From: Sphingopyxis fribergensis
Lineage (GTDB): Bacteria > Pseudomonadota > Alphaproteobacteria > Sphingomonadales > Sphingomonadaceae
Direction of reading: 5' to 3'
Assembly (NCBI RefSeq): GCF_000803645.1
Contig: NZ_CP009122.1
Span: 348,501-412,500, forward strand
DNA: 64,000 nt
The position numbers and the translations under genes were made by a program. The stretch's first letter is position 1. Each line of letters opens with the position of its first letter. Shown here piece after piece: positions 58,238 through 64,000 of the stretch. The notes beneath the pieces were generated by a model, which did not search any database, had not been told where the DNA came from, and was given only the letters and a program-made list of their open reading frames with translations.

Positions 58238-60976
58238 TCAGAAGCGGAAGCGTACCCCGACGCGGTAGATGGTTTCCAGAAACCGCGTCTGCCAGGGATA
58301 GGTGTTGCCATCGGCGTCATATTGCCGATGGTTCGTCGCCGCCGCGCCCAGCAGGTTGGTCGCGCTGAACGAGATGGTGAAATTCTCGGTCGGGTCGATC
58401 GTAGCGTTGAAGTCGAGACTGCCTCGGCCGTCCTCGACCACCGGCAGCGTCGGACCAAGCACCGCGGCGCCGAGCAGCGGGTCGTTCACCCGGTTATATT
58501 CGACCACGAAATCGGACCGATAATTATAGGAAAGCCGGGTCGAGAACCAGCGTGTCTCGTAAAAGATCGAAGCGTTGGCGAGATGCTTGGAAACGCCCGC
58601 GATCCGCTGCTTGCCCGGCAGGGTTGCGGCGAGCGCTTCCGGCAGTTCGGATTCATGGTCGATATAGGTATAGTTCGCCAGAATGCCGAAATTCTGCATC
58701 CACTGGGGCAGTTGCGGGAAACGGAGAAAGGTGCGGAATGCCGCTTCGATACCGCGCATCCGGCCCTCGCCACCATTGAACGGCTGTGTCACCCGCAGTC
58801 GTCCGAATTCGGCATCCTCAACGTCGGTCGTGAAGTCCGAGATGAAGCCGGTCACGTCGCGCTGGAAGGCCCCGACTGTCAGCGAGCCGCCGCGCGAGAA
58901 ATACCATTCGAGCGACGCGTCGTAATTTTGCGACTTGATCGGCTGGAGATCGGCATTGCCGCCAGAAGCGTTGCGGACGCAATTGGGATTGTCCGGCCCG
59001 GCTTCGGGATCCCCCGGGGTCGGTGTGCAGATCGTGGACGGCGCGCCGATGGTGAGCGACGGGTTGAGGTCGCCGAATCCGGGGCGCGTGCGTGTTTCGG
59101 TGAAGGCGAGGCGGAGCTGCAACTTGGGCGCCAGGCGGATGCGCGCGCTGACGTTGGGCAGGAAATCATTATATCTATTGGACTGCGATACTGGCGTCAC
59201 CGTTGTCACGCCGGCGGTCGTCACCCGTTCGAACCCATTGATCTGGGTCTCGGTGCGCACCGCGCGAAGACCGACAAGGCCATCAACGGTCATGCTGCCA
59301 AGGTCAAAAGCATAGCGGCCCTGGACATAGCCCGCATAGCCTTTTTCATTCCCGAAATAGACACGGTCGAGCGGCGGGACTTCGGTGCGTCCCCCACTGA
59401 TAGAGCGCAGGAAGTCCAGATTCTCCATAATGCTGTCGGCGGTCGGGCTCAGGAAGACGCGGGTGACGGGGACCTTGTCGCCGCGGAAACCCGGCGCAAC
59501 GGCGCTATATTCGAGCGGCAGCAGCGAATAGAATCGGCCCGCCGCCGTGGTGCCGCTTTCCGAATAATTGGCAAAGTCGAAATCGCGGGTGTTGAAACGG
59601 ACGCCTGCCTGGACATTGGTAAGGCCCTTCGGCCCAATCCGGTAATCGAGATCGAGGCGCCCCTGCCAGTCGCGGCCGTGGTTGCGCTCGCCATTTTCGC
59701 CCAGCCCCACCATGCGATAGCGCGCCGGATCGTTGACGGGGAAATCGGTCACGACAACCGTGCCACCGCCCGCGCCGACGTCGGTGTCGAAATCATAGGT
59801 GCGGGTCGGCTGCGGGACGACGAGCGAGTAGTTGAACTGCGTCGTCCGCCGCGTGAAGGTCGAATCGGTGAAAGCGACATCGCCCGTGATCTTCAGGCCG
59901 TCGCGCTTCCAGATAAAGCCGGTGCCCGCCTGATAGGTGTCGGTCTTGCCGGTGACGACATTCTGGTTGCCGGTGGGGATACCGCCGGCGCTCGCAGTCA
60001 TGCTCTTGACCTTGTTCGTGCCGGGGAACAGCACGATGTCGGACAGATTGGCCTGCACGCCCGAGTTGATCTGGAGGTTGCTGCCGTACCCGCTGCTCCG
60101 ATAACCCTGGAACAGGAAGTCGGCATAGAATTCGAGTTCGTTGCTCGGGCGCCATTGCAGCGCGGTCGCGACCGACGGCCGGTAGCGGTTGGCCGCGTTA
60201 TAGTTGATGTTCACGAACGAGGGGTAGCGGATCGTGCCGAGGCCCGCGACGTTGCGGCTGAGAATCGCCTGCGCGACGTTACGCGAGGAATCGAGGAATT
60301 TGAGGTCGGTGTAGGATCCTTCGATCAGGAAACCGATGTCGCCGATTCCGGTTTCCCAACGCTTGCTGAGCAGAAGGTTGGCATCGACTCCCAGCTTTTG
60401 CGACTGTTTCCAATGCACCCCGCTGATGCCGCCGGCGATGCGGTCGCCCTTGAAGTCCAGCGGCTTGCGCGCGCGCACGTCGATCAGGCCCGCAACGCCG
60501 GGTTCGAGCAAATTGGCGCTACCCGATTTATACACGTCGAGACGCGCGATGCTGCTCGACGGAAAATCCTGGAGCGCGACGGCGCGGCCCTGGCCGGTGA
60601 AGAGCTCGCGTCCGTTATAGGTGGTCGCGATATTCGGCAGACCGCGGACGCGCGTTCCGGCCGCAGTGCCGTTCGCATAGTCGACCTGGACGCCGGTAAT
60701 GCGCGCGAGCGATTCGGTTGCCGTCACGTCGGGCAGTTTGCCGATGTCCTCGGCAACGATCGAATCAACGATCTGGTCCGAATCCTCCTTGATCGCCTGC
60801 GACGTCTCGAGGCTGCGCTGGATCGCCGTGACGACGATCGCTTCGTCGGCGGAGGGATCTTCCGGCGCCGATTCAACGGTGAGCTGCCCATCTTGGTCCT
60901 GAGCCAGCGCAATCGACGGCATGGCGATAAGCCCCAAAGCCGATGTCGTGCACGCCAGGATTATTCTGTTCCGCAT
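58238..60976 (-). CDS. TonB-dependent receptor (carbohydrate-type)
   Basis: The protein has 912 residues. Signal peptide SALGLIAMPSIALA, then a plug domain with EAIVVTAIQRSLETSQAIKE, DSIVAEDIGKLPDVTATES and ITGVQVDYANG, and a beta-barrel ending RVGVRFRF with terminal Phe. It is the same type as the receptor at 52384. GGGGGAG precedes the ATG. The pair suggests uptake of two related oligosaccharides. Confidence 0.92.
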   Translation of the reverse strand: MRNRIILACTTSALGLIAMPSIALAQDQDGQLTVESAPEDPSADEAIVVTAIQRSLETSQAIKEDSDQIVDSIVAEDIGKLPDVTATESLARITGVQVDYANGTAAGTRVRGLPNIATTYNGRELFTGQGRAVALQDFPSSSIARLDVYKSGSANLLEPGVAGLIDVRARKPLDFKGDRIAGGISGVHWKQSQKLGVDANLLLSKRWETGIGDIGFLIEGSYTDLKFLDSSRNVAQAILSRNVAGLGTIRYPSFVNINYNAANRYRPSVATALQWRPSNELEFYADFLFQGYRSSGYGSNLQINSGVQANLSDIVLFPGTNKVKSMTASAGGIPTGNQNVVTGKTDTYQAGTGFIWKRDGLKITGDVAFTDSTFTRRTTQFNYSLVVPQPTRTYDFDTDVGAGGGTVVVTDFPVNDPARYRMVGLGENGERNHGRDWQGRLDLDYRIGPKGLTNVQAGVRFNTRDFDFANYSESGTTAAGRFYSLLPLEYSAVAPGFRGDKVPVTRVFLSPTADSIMENLDFLRSISGGRTEVPPLDRVYFGNEKGYAGYVQGRYAFDLGSMTVDGLVGLRAVRTETQINGFERVTTAGVTTVTPVSQSNRYNDFLPNVSARIRLAPKLQLRLAFTETRTRPGFGDLNPSLTIGAPSTICTPTPGDPEAGPDNPNCVRNASGGNADLQPIKSQNYDASLEWYFSRGGSLTVGAFQRDVTGFISDFTTDVEDAEFGRLRVTQPFNGGEGRMRGIEAAFRTFLRFPQLPQWMQNFGILANYTYIDHESELPEALAATLPGKQRIAGVSKHLANASIFYETRWFSTRLSYNYRSDFVVEYNRVNDPLLGAAVLGPTLPVVEDGRGSLDFNATIDPTENFTISFSATNLLGAAATNHRQYDADGNTYPWQTRFLETIYRVGVRFRF

Positions 60977-61057
60977 TATAACTCCCCCTCAGGTTCACTA
61001 AGTAACTGATTATGATAGTATTTTGATGAAATTGGCCGGTCGCCGACAGGCGTTTCC

Positions 61058-62515
61058 CTACATCGGACGGCGTTGCGGTGACGCCGCTGGCGGCAGGTCG
61101 GCGATCCAGCCGGAAAGTTTGGCCGAAAGGCTCTTGGTCACTGCCGGCGAGTCTGCTTTTCGGTCTTGCTGCTCCCGTGGATCCTGTTCGATGTTGTAAA
61201 GTTCGACGCTGCCGCCGTCGGCGTTCATCAACAGTTTCCAGGGACCGGAGCGGATTGCATAAAGCGGGCCGAACGCTTCGCCGCCGGGGCGGGCGATATG
61301 GCTGTAAAGATCGGGTCGCGAGGTGATCGGCCGACCGCGCCATGCAGTGGAGACGTCGACGCCGTCGATTCCGGCGGGTTTCTGCGCACCGGTGATCCCC
61401 GCCAGCGTCGGAAGCAGATCGACCGCCTGCACGACGCTCTGCGCATCGTGGCTTCCCGCGACGACATGGCCTGGCCAGCGAATGATCAGCGGCTGACGCA
61501 CGCCACCTTCGTACAGGCTGGCTTTCCTGCCCCGATAGGGCGCGGCGGATCCGGGCGTGTTCGCGCCGATCGTGGGGCCATTGTCGGAGGTGAAGACGAT
61601 CAGCGTGTCATCCAGCTCGCCCGCCGTGCGCAGCCCGGCGACGAGCCGGCCGACTTCGGCGTCCATTGCGACCAGTACCGCGAGGAATTGATCCTCACGC
61701 GGCGTGCGACCCTTGCCCTTCACCGCTGCGAGCTGCTCGGCGCTGGGAACCCAAGGCGTGTGCATGTCGGTCAGCCACAGCTGTGCAAACCACGGACGGT
61801 CCTTGCTGCGGCTGGCGAAATCGAGCGTCTTGTCAACAAAGCGGGCAGTGATCTCGGCGCGCGGAAGCCACTCGACGGGACCCTTGCCCAGTTCGGCGCT
61901 CTGTTGCCCGAGCTTGTTGGTGAGGTCGGTAGGAAGGACGCGCGGACCAAGCCCCTCCCATTGGGTATAGCTTTCGTCGAATCCGTAGGCTGCGGGCAGG
62001 GGGGCGTCGCCGATGTCGCGCCCTCCTCCAAGGTGCCATTTGCCGAAATGGCCTGTGGCATAGCCCGCCTGCTGCAACAGGCGGGGCAGCACCGGGAGCG
62101 AGGGATCGAGCCAGTCGGCCTGACCGAACGCCTGGTTGCGCTTGCGGTCGTGGATATAGGTGACGAAGCGATCACGCGCCGGGAAGCGTCCGGTCATGAA
62201 GCCCGCTCGCGAGGGCGAGCAGATCGGCGCGGCGTCGTAGAACTGGGTCATGACCATGCCGTCGCGGGCAAGCGCGTCGATGTTCGGCGTTGCGACTAGG
62301 CGATTGCCGGTGAGCGACAGGTCGGCAAAGCCCATATCGTCGATCAGGATGAAAAGAATGTTGGGCTGCGCCGCGGCGCGCGGCGCCGGTTTCACAGGCG
62401 CGGGTGCGGACGCCTCGGAAGCCCAAGCGCTCGATAGCCCTGCGCTCCCCATTGCAAAAAGGGCGGCCGCCGCCACCCCGATCAGCGCACGCCGCGAAGG
62501 CTTCACCGATTTCAT
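61058..62515 (-). CDS. Secreted sulfatase (formylglycine type)
   Basis: The protein has 485 residues. The ATG at 62515 has GGGAGG seven bases upstream; the frame is open to 62545. An Arg-rich N-terminus plus a hydrophobic segment (LIGVAAAALFAMGSAGLSSA) is a signal peptide, possibly Tat-type. PNILFILIDDMGFADLSL has the metal Asp pair, and CSPSRAGFMTG carries the formylglycine Cys99. GKWHLGGG and FTSDNGP are further family blocks. It is distinct from the sulfatase at 56376, so it probably hits a different sulfate position. Confidence 0.93.
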   Translation of the reverse strand: MKSVKPSRRALIGVAAAALFAMGSAGLSSAWASEASAPAPVKPAPRAAAQPNILFILIDDMGFADLSLTGNRLVATPNIDALARDGMVMTQFYDAAPICSPSRAGFMTGRFPARDRFVTYIHDRKRNQAFGQADWLDPSLPVLPRLLQQAGYATGHFGKWHLGGGRDIGDAPLPAAYGFDESYTQWEGLGPRVLPTDLTNKLGQQSAELGKGPVEWLPRAEITARFVDKTLDFASRSKDRPWFAQLWLTDMHTPWVPSAEQLAAVKGKGRTPREDQFLAVLVAMDAEVGRLVAGLRTAGELDDTLIVFTSDNGPTIGANTPGSAAPYRGRKASLYEGGVRQPLIIRWPGHVVAGSHDAQSVVQAVDLLPTLAGITGAQKPAGIDGVDVSTAWRGRPITSRPDLYSHIARPGGEAFGPLYAIRSGPWKLLMNADGGSVELYNIEQDPREQQDRKADSPAVTKSLSAKLSGWIADLPPAASPQRRPM

Positions 62516-62641
62516 TCTTTCCTCCCTTGCTTGGTCTCGTGCCATCGTTATATCTGTATTATCGTATAATTAAGATGAGTCAAGTTTTGCTGATGGCGAT
62601 CCCTGTTTGAAGGGCTGCCGCTGATCGGGGAGGGGAATGAA

Positions 62642-63766
62642 ATGCGAATGAGACGGATTTTGGCGATGGGTGCCGCGATGCTCAGCCTGCCCGCCGCCGC
62701 TGCGGCACAGGGCGCCTTGGGCGCCAATTTCAACGAACATTTCGAGGATGTGAGCTACCGTGAACTCGAACAGGCCCAGGCGAAGTGGATTCGCCTGTTC
62801 GTCCCGATGCCGCAACTCGATCGCGGCGCCGCGGAGCATGGCGCGGTCAAGGCGATCCTTGATGCTGGCGACCACGGCTACAATACCATCTTCACGCTCA
62901 AATGGCCGTATAGCGACCGCGATTTCCCAAAGGCGGGCAGCGCCGAATTCCAGCGTGAGCTGGTCCGGCTCGATGCCTTACTGCCGCTGGTGATGGGCAA
63001 GGTCGACATATTGGTGATCGGTAACGAACCCTATTTCGAAACGCGCGAGAAGGACCGCGATCTCGACCTCAACGCCTTTTACGAAGTGATGGCGGCGCGG
63101 GTGATCGCGTATCGCAAGGCGCACTGCGGCGCGAACTGCAAAACCAGGCTTTATATGGGCGCGCTAAACCGTCTCGACCTCAAAAAGAATATCACCCCGT
63201 CGACCGAGCGCTGGCTGGCTTATGTGAAAGCGACGCCCGAGATCGAGGGCGTCAACATCCACCCCCATGTTCCCAAGATCGAGCTGTCGAAAGCATTTCT
63301 CGACTATATCCTGCCGCGGATGCGTCCCCAGCAGACGTTCATCGTCACCGAATTCTCGCTCGTCGGCTGGTGGCAACAGAATTTGCAAAAGCCGGTCGCT
63401 CCCGCCTTTGCCGATAAATATGGCGCGCCGCGCGATGCGCAGAATTGGCAGATCATCAAGGCGGCGCTGGAAACACCTTTTCCGAAGCAGCAGTGGGACG
63501 ACTTCCTGCGGATGAGTCCGTGGTTCGAAGGCCGCAAACATTATCTGGCGAACCAGATGAAGATGTTCCGCGACACCGGTCGCCTCGCGGTCGCGACCTA
63601 CGGCTTCAAACAGGGCAGTTCGATGTCGAACAATTTCGGCCCCGACAAGACGCCCTGGCTGCTCAACAGCGTCTATGCGGGACGCACCATAAAGCCGAAC
63701 CCCGATGGCACGACGGCATTCAACTATGCGTGGATCGACGATTTCCGGCGCTTGCAGACGAAGTGA
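62642..63766 (+). CDS. Secreted glycoside-hydrolase-like TIM-barrel protein
   Basis: The protein has 374 residues. A signal peptide (ILAMGAAMLSLPAAAAA) precedes a beta/alpha-barrel-like sequence. VIGNEPYFETRE places Glu129 after Asn as in clan GH-A acid/base sites, and QTFIVTEFSLVGWW places Glu237 at the nucleophile position. I cannot name the GH family. Next to sulfatases it likely trims the desulfated polymer. GGGGAGGGG lies six bases before the start. Confidence 0.7.
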   Translation: MRMRRILAMGAAMLSLPAAAAAQGALGANFNEHFEDVSYRELEQAQAKWIRLFVPMPQLDRGAAEHGAVKAILDAGDHGYNTIFTLKWPYSDRDFPKAGSAEFQRELVRLDALLPLVMGKVDILVIGNEPYFETREKDRDLDLNAFYEVMAARVIAYRKAHCGANCKTRLYMGALNRLDLKKNITPSTERWLAYVKATPEIEGVNIHPHVPKIELSKAFLDYILPRMRPQQTFIVTEFSLVGWWQQNLQKPVAPAFADKYGAPRDAQNWQIIKAALETPFPKQQWDDFLRMSPWFEGRKHYLANQMKMFRDTGRLAVATYGFKQGSSMSNNFGPDKTPWLLNSVYAGRTIKPNPDGTTAFNYAWIDDFRRLQTK

Positions 63767-63795
63767 TCGCTACTCGAACGGCGCGTGTCGCTTGC

Positions 63796-63817
63796 ATTAT
63801 ATGATAAATACTATATC
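63796..63817. promoter_or_regulatory. AT-rich dyad in the promoter of the last sulfatase
   Basis: ATTATATGATAAATACTATA in the gap before 63857 contains the ATTAT-ATG-ATAAA dyad similar to the site at 56113. It is a candidate binding site for the FadR-type regulator. Confidence 0.35.
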
Positions 63818-63856
63818 GATTTTGATCGACGAGAACCATGGTGAGAGGATGGGCGG

Positions 63857-64000
63857 TTGAATTTTGCATTGTCACGGCGGGCGGCGCTGCTTGCGGGCGC
63901 GGGGGCTGCCGTTCTGCCCCGCGTTGCGACCGCGTCGACCGCGCGGGGCAAGCCCAATATCATCATCATCTATGCCGATGATCTCGGCTATGGCGATCTG
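63857..64000 (+). CDS. Sulfatase, 5' end only (runs off the window)
   Basis: 48 codons are visible from a TTG start preceded by AGAGGA. SRRAALLAGAGAAVLPRVAT is a Tat-like signal peptide, followed by KPNIIIIYADDLGYGDL, the N-terminal metal-binding block of sulfatases. The formylglycine site lies beyond the window. It is the third sulfatase of the locus. Confidence 0.85.
   Translation, partial: MNFALSRRAALLAGAGAAVLPRVATASTARGKPNIIIIYADDLGYGDL

Noticed and set aside
58142..61009. A 955-codon open frame on the plus strand
   Set aside because: It is antisense to the TonB receptor at 58238-60976; its translation has no family features, and long antisense frames are expected in GC-rich coding DNA.
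1..64000. CRISPR array
   Set aside because: No set of regularly spaced direct repeats was seen anywhere in the window.

Overview
The window is high-GC alphaproteobacterial DNA. Its gene content points to a sphingomonad (Sphingopyxis/Sphingobium/Novosphingobium type): a MucR-like regulator, DUF736, DUF2493 and DUF932 accessory genes, an F-type traD/MobF transfer operon, and paired long TonB-dependent receptors. No rRNA gene, complete tRNA gene or CRISPR array was seen.

From 1 to about 47.8 kb is one integrated conjugative or mobilizable element whose left end lies outside the window. Its layout is: a MucR-type regulator (529-1491); a run of small collinear accessory genes (1.6-13.7 kb) including DUF932, a Mom-like DNA-modification enzyme, a sigma-region-4-like protein, a PAPS-reductase-like PP-loop enzyme, a GHKL ATPase and two DUF5983 proteins; small regulators, PhnA, DUF167 and YoaK genes (24.5-27.4 kb); a two-gene phospholipase-D cassette (27.5-31.3 kb); a Ser/Thr kinase, an unknown gene and a HEPN-like/DUF4238 pair (31.6-35.3 kb); a hairpin-rich gene-free gap (35.3-36.1 kb); DUF736 and DUF2493 (36.1-37.7 kb); and a tightly overlapping transfer operon (38.6-46 kb: ribbon-helix-helix protein, TraD, MobF relaxase, Mrr nuclease, lytic transglycosylase, Phd/PIN toxin-antitoxin) ending in a large serine recombinase.

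Nested inside is a second mobile element, 14058-23247 (9.19 kb). It carries three consecutive large tyrosine recombinases and a small HTH/coiled-coil gene, the ginABCD arrangement of GInt islands. It splits a second PP-loop gene. Removing it with one copy of the flanking 6-bp direct repeat TGCTCG restores a 322-codon frame, and 12-bp imperfect inverted repeats sit at the ends. Its cargo (14302-17733) has four TIR-domain genes and one SLOG-like gene in two convergent operons. It resembles Thoeris in parts (two ThsB-type TIRs) but has no recognisable ThsA, and it is the best candidate here for an undescribed anti-phage system.

Several accessory genes are preceded by a shared leader: a purine tract near GGAGGGRAGGGGG, then a hairpin, then the ribosome binding site. 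A ~45-nt palindrome occurs in opposite orientation at 264-330 and at 14097-14155.

After about 49 kb the content looks chromosomal: a locus for degrading a sulfated, uronate-containing polysaccharide, with kduI, a secreted CehA/McbA-like metallohydrolase, two TonB-dependent receptors, a FadR-type regulator, two complete sulfatases and the start of a third, and a secreted clan-A glycoside-hydrolase-like protein. Ulvan or a similar algal polymer is a plausible substrate, by inference only.
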